DNA of 64,000 bases, from assembly GCA_964035575.1 (NCBI GenBank), contig OZ037931.1, positions 257,567 through 321,566 of the forward strand, written 5' to 3'. Shown piece by piece: positions 52,198 through 62,350 of the stretch; within the stretch, counting starts at the first letter, position 1; every line of letters starts with the position of its first letter. The notes under the pieces are model-generated. The model was not told the DNA's origin, did no database searches, and saw only the letters and a program-made list of their open reading frames with translations. The DNA comes from Rhynchopus sp. YZ270_cl-10. Its lineage: Eukaryota > Euglenozoa > Diplonemea > Diplonemida > Diplonemidae. A program made the position numbers and the translations under genes.

Positions 52198-53901
52198 ATG
52201 CCGAAGATGATGAAGGTAGGCACCAGCATGATGGATGAAATGCTGTTGAAGGTCTTCAACCTGAGGAAGGATCTGGCAGTGTGCCAAAAGCTGGGCGCAG
52301 TGTTCGCGAAGTATGGCGGCCGAGTGCTTGAGCGACACACACAGGGAAAGTGCGGGTTGAACGTCATCCTGGCATTCCCAAGCCAGGCGTGCCTCTATCG
52401 TAAGCACGTTGAGGAAGAAGTACGCAAGGCTGTGCAAGGTGAGCATGAGAAAGGTGCGAAGAAAGTTGGAGTGGAGCGTTACGAGACCGACGCCAAGTGG
52501 AAGGACGAAGCTCAAGTGAGACGTAGGTCGCGTCTGTTGATGGTTGTTGCGTACCTCACAAACGCAAAAGATGGTACACCTGCCGCAAAGCCAGACAAAC
52601 ACACACTACAGGCCATGGGAAGTGCCATCAGTGGGATGATTGGTGGTGTTGGCAATCCTACATCGTGCCTGCAGACGTACGCTCCCGATGCCAAAAAGAA
52701 AAAGACTCAGAAGAACCCACCGGCAGCGCAGGTGGAGTTCATGATTCAGTTCTCCAACCCGTATGAAGCATTCGTGGAACATGAAAGGCAGAGGTTTGAC
52801 GGCACTGAGATGAAGCAAGGTTCACTCATCATGCACTGCCACACAGGGCAGCAGTACAGAAAGCGGGAGTACTACCCACCCGCAAACCGCCCCACCTCCA
52901 CGCCACCCTCATCGAAGCCACCCACGCCCAACCAACACCGCGATGCTCCCACGCAGCACAGTTCTGCACCATGCACATCGCAGGGTTACGACCACACAGA
53001 GCAGCAGTACACAAATGGGGAGTACTACCCACCCGCAAACCGCCCTGTCGGCATGCCACCCTCATCGAGGCCACCCATAACCAACCAGGCGTGTCAAGAG
53101 ACGCACTGGGATGAGCACTGGCCTGCACCGTACACATTGCAGGGTTGCCACCCCACATCGATGCACCACGAGCAAAGGTATCACGCAAGCCCTGCAGGAC
53201 AGGGCACACATTCTCCTATCCCGAACCTCTCTCCAAGGGAAGTGTTCTACAAGGTGTTGTCGTTGTTGGAGTCTGGGGTCGTCAGCAATGACGACATGAT
53301 GAGGACCGACTATTACCCAGGGCAGCAGTGCACGTATGAGGAGTACTACGCAAACCACCCTGACTACTGGAATGCTCCTCCCACACGACACTGGCCTGCA
53401 TCACCCGCATGGCAGGGTTACGACCCCACACACCTGCCGCACAGCACATCCACGTGCCACGAGCAAAGGTATCACACAAGCCCTGCAGCTAGCACGGAAC
53501 GACCATGCTCTTCAACGGAATTGTCCAGCTGCGCTGATAGCACTTCGGGTTCTGAAACCCCCAGCAACGGTGACTTACAGGTATGTTGTTACCCCACTAC
53601 CCCACTACCCCTGTGGCCACAGAGGTGCTTTTTGTGCGTCATAAGAAACTTGAGTGTCTGCACATCTGATTTGGAAACACACTTTGCCAAAGAAGGCCAA
53701 GCACGCGAGGCTGAGGGTCATCTTACACACTTTTCTTTGATATTATCAGCACGTCCCCGAGGGCTGTGTGTTGTGTGTTTTCCCTGCCAGTGTCAGGTGC
53801 ATGCTACCTCTGCCTTGCCCAGGATATGCACTCTCCGTAACCATTCACCACCACAGAACACCGGTCTGACCTTCCGCCACCATCCCTATGGCGAGTGCTG
53901 A
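52198..53901 (+). CDS. Family B protein 3 (two exons)
   Basis: Exon 1 is 52198-53580 (461 codons) and exon 2 is 53857-53901, giving 475 residues; the intron 53581-53856 is 276 nt with CAG|GTATGT and ACCACAG|. It is the most complete B copy: domain 1 (MLLKVFNLRKDLAVCQK, YGGRVLERH, LNVILAFPS), domain 2 (LLMVVAYLTNA, QVEFMIQFSNPYEAF, FDGTEMKQGSLIMHCHTGQQY), then a Tyr/Pro/Gln/His-rich tail with repeats GQQYRKREYYPPANRP, QQYTNGEYYPPANRP and GQQCTYEEYYANHPDYW. It ends NTGLTFRHHPYGEC. The tail resembles low-complexity regions of RNA-granule proteins in composition only. No transmembrane segment or signal peptide is seen, so an intracellular protein is likely. Confidence 0.8.
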   Translation: MPKMMKVGTSMMDEMLLKVFNLRKDLAVCQKLGAVFAKYGGRVLERHTQGKCGLNVILAFPSQACLYRKHVEEEVRKAVQGEHEKGAKKVGVERYETDAKWKDEAQVRRRSRLLMVVAYLTNAKDGTPAAKPDKHTLQAMGSAISGMIGGVGNPTSCLQTYAPDAKKKKTQKNPPAAQVEFMIQFSNPYEAFVEHERQRFDGTEMKQGSLIMHCHTGQQYRKREYYPPANRPTSTPPSSKPPTPNQHRDAPTQHSSAPCTSQGYDHTEQQYTNGEYYPPANRPVGMPPSSRPPITNQACQETHWDEHWPAPYTLQGCHPTSMHHEQRYHASPAGQGTHSPIPNLSPREVFYKVLSLLESGVVSNDDMMRTDYYPGQQCTYEEYYANHPDYWNAPPTRHWPASPAWQGYDPTHLPHSTSTCHEQRYHTSPAASTERPCSSTELSSCADSTSGSETPSNGDLQVCCYPTTPLPLWPQRCFLCVIRNLSVCTSDLETHFAKEGQAREAEGHLTHFSLILSARPRGLCVVCFPCQCQVHATSALPRICTLRNHSPPQNTGLTFRHHPYGEC

Positions 53902-54033
53902 AGTTCGCACGCTGTACGCAGATTTGTTCTTTGAATCTTGGTTATTATACCAGTTCCTTCGTTTTACGCAATACCAAATTTACCAAAATACATCCCTTGT
54001 TTTGAAGGCTTTTCTTTTCTTTTTTTTTTGATC

Positions 54034-54068
54034 AAGGTGACTAAGCACGAGAGGCTCAGGGTCATCTT
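54034..54068 (+). repeat. Dispersed hairpin H1, copy after family B gene 3
   Basis: AAGGTGACTAAGC and GCTCAGGGTCATCTT with an ACGAGAG loop. It starts 133 nt after the stop codon and TTACAAACTTTTC follows. Confidence 0.55.
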
Positions 54069-54387
54069 ACAAACTTTTCTTTTCTTTTCTTTTTTGTAGT
54101 TGTGTGTGCACTGGACATACCCTTTTGGGTCAATGAGTCGTTCAGTTCCATCTGTCTGACTATGTCCTTCAAAGTGTTTACCACACCCTTTTTTCTTTTT
54201 ATTGCTTTTTTTATTGTCTTTATTGCCTTTTTTTGTTTGTAAGATGTGTGTGTGTATGTGCACGAGAGACACATTCATCTTACAAATTTTCTTTTTATTG
54301 CCTTTTTTCTTGATCGTTCCCTATCCATCCCATCCCCCCTGTTTTTTTTTCTCTTCCCTGAGAAATACCGTCCCCCTTTTTCAAATC

Positions 54388-54422
54388 AAGATGACTACAC
54401 ACGAGAAGCTTAGATTCATCTT
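54388..54422 (+). repeat. Dispersed hairpin H1, copy
   Basis: AAGATGA and TCATCTT outer arms as in the 18132 copy. The inner arm has changed (CTACAC against GCTTAGA), so this copy is partly decayed. Confidence 0.5.
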
Positions 54423-54569
54423 ATAAACCCTTTTTTTTCCCTCTCTCGGTATTTCCTCTCACAGCATTGACCTCCCCCCTTCCCCCTTTTTGTGTCAATG
54501 ATCACTTTTTTGTTTTCTTTCCTTCACCACCTTTTTTTTTCTTGTTTGCGATATAAAAAAAACATCTGT

Positions 54570-54608
54570 GTAGCCACCCTACAGTGGAGCACACTCTAGG
54601 GTGGCTAC
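54570..54608 (+). repeat. H3 hairpin with 11-bp perfect stem
   Basis: GTAGCCACCCT and AGGGTGGCTAC pair exactly. Inside them AGTG pairs with CACT. The TACAACCAAGTTTTCA tail follows as in the other H3 copies. Confidence 0.65.
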
Positions 54609-54965
54609 ACTAATACAACCAAGTTTTCAAAAAAAAAGGAAAGGGTGCATGTGTTGACCCTAAATTCTTTCAATTCTATGAACTGAAAGTATATGAATCT
54701 GTTTGTATCGTAGCTGCTTTCTTTTTTTTTCTTTGTCTGCGTCCCAGAGGCGTTTGCACTATCGACTTCTCTTTTTTTTTTAAAAATGCATCGTACCGGC
54801 ATCCGTTGATTCAGGTGTAGGTACCAGCTACGATCTTTACAATTTTATTTTATTTTTATTTAACCAGGGTGCAGAGGATCTCACTGAATGTTTCGAACGG
54901 AGAGGCGTTTGCACTTTCAACTTTTCTCTCTCTCTTAAAGCAAGGGTACATTTTTAGCACCCCTC

Positions 54966-55003
54966 TATACCTTCTTTTCGTCAGAAAAGAATGTATATGA
55001 AAC
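54966..55003 (+). repeat. Dispersed hairpin H2, best copy
   Basis: TATACCTTCTTTTC pairs with GAAAAGAATGTATA around GTCA with a single mismatch. ATGAAACAAC follows. Confidence 0.6.
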
Positions 55004-55177
55004 AACTTTTCTCTCTCTCTTTTTATTGTCGAAATTAAGCTTTTGTCAAATTTTTAAAAGGGGTCCCAATACCCCGGCATGCTGCGTGTGCCATGGGTAG
55101 TCAGTGGGAGCGGTATTGTAGTAAAAATATTACCACAGAATATTTATTTGACACTTTACGCACAAAACAAAAAAACC

Positions 55178-55405
55178 ATGGCAGTGCGTTGCTCCAGTAG
55201 AAGCGAGTTGGTGTGTGAAGGCGCCGACTGGCCAAACATCCCGGAATTGGTTTAACGGGTCACCTCACTTCACATCTTTCCAAAAACAGTGACGGATGTG
55301 TTTTTGCACACTGTCAGGAGATGCACGCAGATGCACTCACGTGCCCATGTTGTCGGGGGCACGTGCATGCGGGCTGCGTAGAGGGAAACACGCAGGGCAG
55401 TACCC
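55178..55405 (+). pseudogene. Broken paralogue of the 55786 Cys-rich gene
   Basis: MAVRCSSRSELVCEGADWPNIPELV matches the start of the gene at 55786, then a stop codon follows and the reading frame changes. In the other frame GCVFAHCQEMHADALTCPCC continues the match. The promoter region (TAGTCAGTGGGAGCG ... TTTACGCACAAAAC) is also duplicated. It is a tandem duplicate, 0.6 kb apart, that has lost its frame. Confidence 0.7.
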
Positions 55406-55785
55406 AGTACCCTCGCCTCGTCGGAGGCGGGGTTGCCCGGTATGCTCTTGGAGTGCCAAGGCCGTGTCTCGGAAAAATAGCACGTCGCCGCAGGCGAAAA
55501 AATTGGGGTACAGTGTAAAAAATGCATATTTTTACACCAGAGTCACTCAACAAAACCCCCCCTTTTTTTTGGGCTTGTTTTTGTCGATTTTCGACAAATT
55601 TTTCCCCATTTTTTTAGGCCTCCGGTTCATTGGCGCACCCGGACTTATAGGCTACGACCGTCGCCCAGTTTTTGGCCTTAAAGAGGTTTCCTCTTCACTG
55701 CCAGGTAGTCAGTGGGAGCGTATTGCAGTAATGAAAATATCACCACAGAATATTTATTACATACTTTACGCACAAACAAAAAATT

Positions 55786-56040
55786 ATGGCAGTGCGTTTC
55801 CCCGCCAGAAGCGAGTTGAGGTGCGAAGACACCGATTGGCCAAACATCCCCGAACTGATCGCCGGATCAACTTACTTCACTTCCTTCCAGGCAATCGAAG
55901 GTTGCGTCTTCGCTCATTGCCAGGATGTTCATGACAACTCTACCACCTGTCCTTGTTGCAAGGGCAATTTACTACACCATGCACATGCTCGAACACGTCA
56001 TCGTACGTGCCAAAATTACGAACTCCGGCTGGGGAAATGA
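55786..56040 (+). CDS. Small Cys/His-rich (partial RING-like) protein
   Basis: An 84-residue frame from ATG 55786. The clearest feature is GCVFAHCQDVHDNSTTCPCCKGNLLHH, whose C-x3-H-C ... CPCC spacing recalls the second half of a RING or related zinc-binding fold; the first half is absent, so it may be an exon or a truncated gene. The tandem relative at 55178 preserves the Cys and His positions, which argues for past selection. The 3' end and flank (CGTGCCAAAATTAYGAACTC through the H1 hairpin) recur after the TyrRS gene at 62388-62526. Zinc binding is inferred; no function is assigned. Confidence 0.5.
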   Translation: MAVRFPARSELRCEDTDWPNIPELIAGSTYFTSFQAIEGCVFAHCQDVHDNSTTCPCCKGNLLHHAHARTRHRTCQNYELRLGK

Positions 56041-56101
56041 CATCATCCCTGACAACTTGTAGAAGCCAGCGCAGCTGATGCTGTGCGATAACGAATATGA
56101 T

Positions 56102-56136
56102 AAGGTGACTAAGCACGAGAGGCTTAGGATCATCTT
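56102..56136 (+). repeat. Dispersed hairpin H1, copy after the Cys-rich gene
   Basis: AAGGTGA/TCATCTT and CTAAGC/GCTTAG arms with an ACGAGAG loop. The copy is identical to that at 11680 and lies 62 nt after the stop codon. Confidence 0.6.
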
Positions 56137-56390
56137 ATAAACTTTTCTTTTTTTTTTTAACGAAGGCTTAATTTCGACATGTTGAGACCCCTGATTAGGG
56201 ATAAAGAAGCACAAGCTGCTTTTTTCATGTAACAAGCTTCTCTCTGTTTTTTGTTTTTTCAGATGTAAACCACGAAATGGATATAAGACTGCATGGTTGG
56301 GTGTCCACCTGGTACACCCGGTCATACCAAAAGTACACTGTCATGAGAGAGCTGTTATGTTTCAAGTCAAATTTTTTTTTTTCTCTTTTT

Positions 56391-59300
56391 GCTTAACCCT
56401 CGGAGGTCACGCGGTCTCCCTTTTTCACGGAGCAGTCAGCCTTCATCCGAGAGGCGTCTGCACCATCAACTCCACCTTTTTCAGTGCCCCTGCGTCTGCC
56501 GATGAAACGGTGAGGCGTTTGCACTTTCAACTTTTTTTTAAGGTGACTAAGCACGAGAGGCTTTCCAATGTTCAAAATATTAAGTAATCTAATCAGACTA
56601 AGCACGAGAGGCTTAGGATCATCTTACAAACTTTTCTTTTCTCTTTTTTTGTCTCTCTCGGTACTCCCTCTCACGGAGTTCACGTGGTCGACTCCAACTT
56701 TTTCACACCTTTTTATTTGTTAAGGGTCAGACCACACATCCAGGCACCCACAAGGATATGATGACTCAAACCTCCATCATGATAGGTGACTGCGGGACAT
56801 ATGACCATATATGCAACTCTGAGGGAATGCACAGAATACTCTGTTAAAAACAAGAAAACGAGACTGGGGTGAGGGTTTGGGGTGGGTTTGAGGGTAAAGG
56901 TAAGGTAGGGATTTTTTGTCATGCTAAATAAAAAAAGATTTTCTGTCGTGAATGATACCGAGTCGAAAGGTTATAATAGATAACCCCGAAATATATAACT
57001 GCGATAATAGTTAAAATTTCTCGACGATTCAGTGTGAGTCAAAAAAATGACTCCTTCGATAATAATTATTGTTTAAAACTGTGTTAATAGTTTTCGTGGT
57101 GTGCACATGATGTGCATATCAGATGTTAAAGGCTTTCGGGCTGAAAGCAGATTCCTTTAGATTAACGAAAGGACCGTGACCCATCCACCATTTGCTGGTG
57201 TTTTATCGTGGCCTTCAAGGTGTAATTAATGTGTTCAAAGCTATTTTTTATTTTTTTTTTGTGTCAGTGTCTGCGTCCCAGAGGCGTTTGCACTATCAAC
57301 TTTACTTTAGTGGTGTGCTTGTGTCCGCCGAGATGCTTGCACTCTCAACCTCTCTTTTTCGACTGAGATGTGTTTTCAGTATGTTTCCACTACTGCTTGT
57401 AGTGTTGGTTCGGGGCTTTAAAAAGCACCCAGATATGGTATTCAAGGTGCCAAATGTATGGTGTTAACCATAGTAGCGACGTTTGTGTTTGATAACCAAT
57501 AAATTTGCGAATATATGCGAGCCTCCAAAAAGGCAAGCTTTATTGAAAACCGTGGTAAGCGTTTTCACATATTTGTCATTTATTTAAAAAAGATATTAAG
57601 AGTCAGCAGAGCTTGTCTCTTCTAGTATGGGACGTTGAAAAGTGTTTGCGTACAGGTGCGTTATCACTTTCAACTTTGTTATGTTTTTGGGGCGTTAAAA
57701 GCACCCAGTTATAGTGGTCAGAGTCAGAGCTCGCTCTGCCACAAAGCAATTTTAAAACTAAAAAAAAAACTAAAAAAAAAAACTAAAAGAAGAAGAAAAA
57801 AAGACTTTGGGAAACCGAGGTGATTGTCGAAATTACAAAAAAACACTGGTGTTCAGCACACTAGTGATGCAGGTGTTTGATTACTATTTGATTTGCGCAT
57901 GCGCGAGTCTCCAAGGCAAAATTTATCCAGGACCATGATAAGCGTTTTACGATATATTTGTCATATATTTTTTATTGAAAAAAAAGCAATTGAAATAGAA
58001 CTGAGTCAGAGATTGGCTCTGTTATACCCTGTAGGGTTGAATGTGAAGAAGAAGGTTGCGTACAGGAACGTGACCACTATCGTTTGTGTGAGTACGGTTT
58101 GTACCTTGCTCGAATGCAAGGAAGGGGCTCCTGATACAGGGTTGGTGGTTTTCACCAGGTATCGTGGGGTAGCCCAAAGAATTTAGCGTTTTCATGACAG
58201 TTTGTTCCCCACCGCCACACCCCCACATCTTCCCCCCTCCCCTCTTCCCCCCCGTCCTTTTCTTGACCATCTTCATCTGTGGCAACTGTTAGTCGAGGAT
58301 GTTATTGACTGTTGCAAACAGAAGAAGAAGGTTACCAACATAGTAGGAAGTGATCCCACATGAGTTGTATATAGTTCATGTATCTGCACTACCCCAAGTG
58401 GGTGTGTAAGAAAGAAAAGCACACAGAAAAAGAACTGTGTCATTAACACATTTTGACATAAGCACAGCAAGAATTGTTCTCATGTTCCCGTCTCTGTTGA
58501 TAAAGGGACTATAGGGTTCGTGAGACCTTGTTTGTTTCTCTCAATACACACTATTAAACATTAACCCTTTGACACACCAAACGGCTGTGAACAAACATTT
58601 AAGACAGCATACGGACCCCCTCAGGGGAGCGATTTGTACCCGATTTCTGTGAGTTCTGTGCACCGACAAGCTTGCGAACAAACCGCACCAACGGAACTCA
58701 CCGCTGAATTTGGCGTTTTTAATTGAACGCAAATCGCAGGTGATGAAACATGGCCTGAAAAGCCTTGAAGACATGGGCAATACCTCGTATCCGATACGCA
58801 TGGCAGCAGGAGTAAAGGCGTTCTCTTTACGCATGTCGCTTTGTCAACTTGTTGACGAAATAGGAACATAAAAAGGCTTCACCAAATATGGCGACAATAT
58901 TTGGTGATTGAGCAGGACAGAGCCTCAGGCTCGTCTTTTTTTGTCTGAAACTTTGTTTTGTTGTTTGTCGTGTCCTCAGGGTATGCACTATGTGGTCGGG
59001 CCTTTGGTCTGACTGCATGCTTTTTACCTCTTCTCCCCCTCCTCCTTCACTTCCCCTCCCCTCCCTTTTCATTAACCCCCCTCCCGCACAACACTGAACC
59101 AACGTACCTGTATTTTTACCCCCTTTTAACGCAAACCTAAGAGCTAACCCTTCTAGCCAGGTGACCAAACATTGGGTCACCTGGTTTTCCCCCCTACCCC
59201 CCTTTTTTTTTGTGCAAGAGGAAATAAAAGAGTATGAGCAAACCATTAGCATTTTCCCCGGTTAGAATGATTTGGTGGTGGGCATCTTAGCGGTAGCTTG

Positions 59301-59489
59301 TTGTTTGTTGTCTCTCATGTGAGCAACTTGCGATTTCCCTTTTTTTCTTGATGAGGGTGTCCGCCAAGACTCCACTACACATTTTTTTTCAAACTGGTTT
59401 GTTCATGCGATGATTTTGTTTATTTACACTCCGTTCTTTTTGTTTTTGCAATCGTTGGATGTACAAAGGACAATGGATGATTAAAAACT
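56391..59489. repeat. Segmental duplication, copy 2 (upstream of TyrRS)
   Basis: The blocks 56391-56926 and 58232-59489 match 19370-19881 and 20505-21817. The non-matching middle (56930-58230) contains TTTGCACTATCAAC-type words and diverged repeats, with no gene. H1 copies are at 56542 (partial) and 56596. An additional ~115 bp (56258-56375) splits the left flank relative to copy 1. Confidence 0.85.
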
Positions 59490-59607
59490 AGCTTTTTTAA
59501 TTATGGCTTGCGCGGCGAAGTACGTCATGTCCAGAAAATTCAGTAGAGCTTTTCTCTTTGCAACAAAAAAAAGTCCCCCTTGTCACCCTTTTCACGCACC
59601 TTTTGGT

Positions 59608-59736
59608 CCTTCCCCTTCCCCTTCCCCTTCCCCTTCCCCTTCCCCTTCCCCTTCCCCTTCCCCTTCCCCTTCCCCTTCCCCTTCCCCTTCCCCTTCCCCT
59701 TCCCCTTCCCCTTCCCCTTCCCCTTCCCCTTCCTCT
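59608..59736 (+). repeat. (CCTTCC)n pyrimidine microsatellite
   Basis: About 20 uninterrupted copies of a 6-bp C/T unit form a pure pyrimidine tract of about 125 nt ending about 65 nt before the TyrRS start codon. Such mirror-symmetric tracts can form triplex DNA, and as RNA they can serve as a splice-acceptor polypyrimidine tract; CATTCAG lies just before the ATG. The long Pro/Ser and Lys/Gly frames here are translation artefacts. Confidence 0.95.
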
Positions 59737-59802
59737 TCAATCTAACACCCATAGGATCGCAAAGACACAATAGCGTTGAGATTTGCTGTTGCATTCAGAA
59801 GG

Positions 59803-62350
59803 ATGGCTCAGCGATTTAAGCCGACCTTTGTTTCAGAGGCGGATGCATGCCGTGAGAACATTAGAGACATTGAGGCTGAGATCGCACTGAAGCGGAGACG
59901 GTTGAATGAGCTGACCGGCTCTGCACCGGGAGCACCCAAGCAGGCACAGAAGAAGAGCCCACAGAAGCAGAAGGCTGCCCCTACACCCGCCGCACCCAAA
60001 GCACCAGCACCACGCGATGCACGCTTTGACCTTGTCCGCTCCGTTGGAGAAGAATGCCAAGAAGACGAAGAGCTCGCGACACTCCTTTCCAAGAAGGAAA
60101 CCGGCTTCCGCTTCTACGATGGGTTCGAACCATCTGGCAGGATGCACATTGCGCAGGGTATTCTCAAGACCATCAATGTTAACAAATGCACGAAGGCCGG
60201 GGGAACCTTTGTCTTCTGGGTTGCCGATTGGTTTGCACTGATGAACGACAAAATGGGTGGCGACATTGACCGTATCCGCACCGTAGGGGAGTACCTCATC
60301 GAGGTGTGGAAGGCTGCAGGCATGAACCTCGATAACGTGGAGTTCGTGTGGTCGTCCGAGGAGATCAACAAGAAGGCAGCGGAGTACTGGGTGCAGATGT
60401 TGGACATTGCAAGGTACTTCACGGTCAACCGTATGATGCGGTGCTGTCAGATCATGGGCAGACAAGAGGGCAAGCTGACCTGCGCGCAGGTACTGTACCC
60501 CTTCATGCAGTGCACAGACATCTTCTTCTTGAGGGCCGACATTTGCCAGCTCGGTCTCGACCAGAAGAAGGTCAACATGCTTGCCAGAGAGTACTGCAGT
60601 GCGAGCTCCCGTAAAGGCCACAAACCCATCATCCTCTCCCACCACATGATGTTCGGTCTCCTCGAGGGGCAAGATAAGATGTCCAAGTCGGACCCCCGCT
60701 CTGCAGTCTTCATGGAAGACGACGAAGACTCCGTCAAAACAAAGATCAACGACGCGTGGTTCCCCATCGACGACAAGATCGCGAAAAACCCAATCCTCGA
60801 CCTCATCGACTCTGTCATCTTCACGGAGCCCACCTCCGTCTTCAAGGCAGGCAGCAAAGACTTCTCCGACCGTCCTGCTCTTGAGAAGTCCCTCCGTGCC
60901 AACGAAGTGTCTGAGGCAGATGTCAAAACCGCTGCCGCCACCTTCATCAACTCCAGGCTCGAGCCGGTACGGAAGCACTTCCAGGAGAACGAGAAGGCCA
61001 AGAACACCCTCGCCCTCATCAAGCAGTACAAGCGAGAGATGGAGACCGAGAAGGGCCCCAAGCGTGCCATCCGCGAGCCTCTTGACGACAATATGACGCT
61101 CATCCCACTTCTCCCCACTGCCGAGGCGACCCTCAACCAGACACTCACCGCCGCTTACGCAGCAAAGAACGCCAAGGGGAAGGCCAAGATCCTGATCCTC
61201 GACTGGACGGCCTACCTGCTGAACGTGCTGGACGGAGACATGAAGGGCATCAAGAAGACCGCAGACTTCATGACGTTCTACATCAAGCAGTTCCTTGGTG
61301 AGCACCCTGGGGTGGAGGTTGCACTTCAGAGCGAGGTCATCCTTCAGGACCCGGGCAACTACTGGGTGGGTGTCATCAACGCGGGGAGAGATGTGACACT
61401 GAACGACATGGGCAAGGCGATGAACAAGGACTACGTCAACTCAAGCGAGGGTGAGTCTGCGAGCGAGGTGATTGCAGGGCTGATGTTCCAGCAGGATGTG
61501 CACTTTGCAAAGGCAAAGCACGTTGTGTCACCACACTCTCAGTTCACCGCTGTGCTCTCGCTGACGGGGGCGGAGGTTACCACTGCGGCACCGATGGTTC
61601 CTTGCTCGAGGCAGAACTTCATTGACACGGAGCAGTCGATCAACGGAAAGTTCGCGGACATGGCGGCCACACAGATCATCTTCCTCAATGACGACGACAT
61701 GAAGCTGCAGTCGAAGCTGAAGAGCGCCTACTGCAGCCCTGGGGAGGCTGAGGGCAACCCTGTGCTTGTCATTGCGGAGACACTCTTCACCATCACCGGC
61801 AAGGGTCTTGCCATCGGCAGGAAGGGTACCGACGCCACAGAGACGTACACAGATGCAAAGCTCCTTCGTGAAGACTTTGCGAGCGGCAAGGTGCACCCCA
61901 GCGACCTGAAGCCCCCAGTCCAGGCTGCTCTCAAGGCCTTCATGGCTGAGACCAGGAAGACGCTTGAGAAGGACGCTGACTTCAAGAAGCTTGCAACTCA
62001 GGTATGTATTGCGTAGATCTGGTGCTATACGGGGGGGTTTCACAACTTTTTACATCCACGTAGTTGTGAAAGGTTGTGAATAGGATTGAAATTTTGTGAA
62101 ATTGGGGGATCAATCCTGTTCACAACTTTTCACAACTATGTGGGTGTGAAACGTTGTGAAAACTCCGCCCCCCCCCCCCCCCGTATAGCACCAACAGCTA
62201 TTATTAGCGTTGCAATGCGAAAGTTATTTTCAGTGGTTTTAAAATGATGGGGAAATTAAGTGTGTAAAAAAACCCCCCCTCCCATTCCATATTTAACAGA
62301 TTCGTGACCTGAGCAAGAAGCTCAACAAGCCTGTCAAAGCCAAGAAGTAA
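59803..62350 (+). CDS. Double-length (pseudo-dimeric) tyrosyl-tRNA synthetase
   Basis: Attaches tyrosine to tRNA-Tyr in translation. Exon 1 is 59803-62001 (733 codons) and exon 2 is 62300-62350 (IRDLSKKLNKPVKAKK), giving 749 residues; the intron 62002-62299 is phase 0 with CAG|GTATGT ... AACAG|. Residues 1-80 are a Lys/Ala/Pro-rich extension. Residues about 85-450 are a complete class I TyrRS with the HIGH-like HIAQ (115-118) and KMSKS (292-296). Residues about 460-735 are a second TyrRS-like unit (AKILILDWTAYLLNVLDGDM, and FASGKVHPSDLKPPV near the end) that lacks HIGH and KMSKS. In Leishmania a double-length enzyme uses one half for catalysis and the other for the anticodon; the same division is likely here. 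The ATG follows CATTCAG and a pyrimidine tract. Good codon bias suggests high expression. Confidence 0.95.
62021..62192. mobile_element. Inverted-repeat element inside the TyrRS intron
   Basis: GGTGCTATACGGGGGG and its complement CCCCCCGTATAGCACC bound about 172 bp. Inside, TTTCACAAC and GTTGTGAAA words repeat in both orientations (about 62038-62160), so almost the whole element can fold into one stem. It fills well over half of the intron, 19 nt from the donor. It could be a MITE that landed in the intron or an intron-forming element. Confidence 0.75.

Larger units (their letters stand above)
53902..55060. other. Gene-free stretch with H1, H2 and H3 hairpins
   Basis: The first 530 bp match the downstream cassette at 17678-18200. 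H1 copies are at 54034-54068 and 54388-54422, an H3 hairpin is at 54570-54608, and H2 copies are near 54672 and at 54966-55003. TTTGCACTTTCAAC/TTTGCACTATCGAC repeat words and T-runs fill the rest. No coding sequence is seen. Confidence 0.65.

Noticed and set aside
59540-59794. Long Lys/Gly and Pro/Ser/Phe frames
   Set aside because: They are translations of the (CCTTCC)n microsatellite in different frames.
59833-61305. 490-codon open frame on the minus strand
   Set aside because: It is the antisense shadow of the TyrRS coding sequence, caused by its codon bias, and has no independent protein features.
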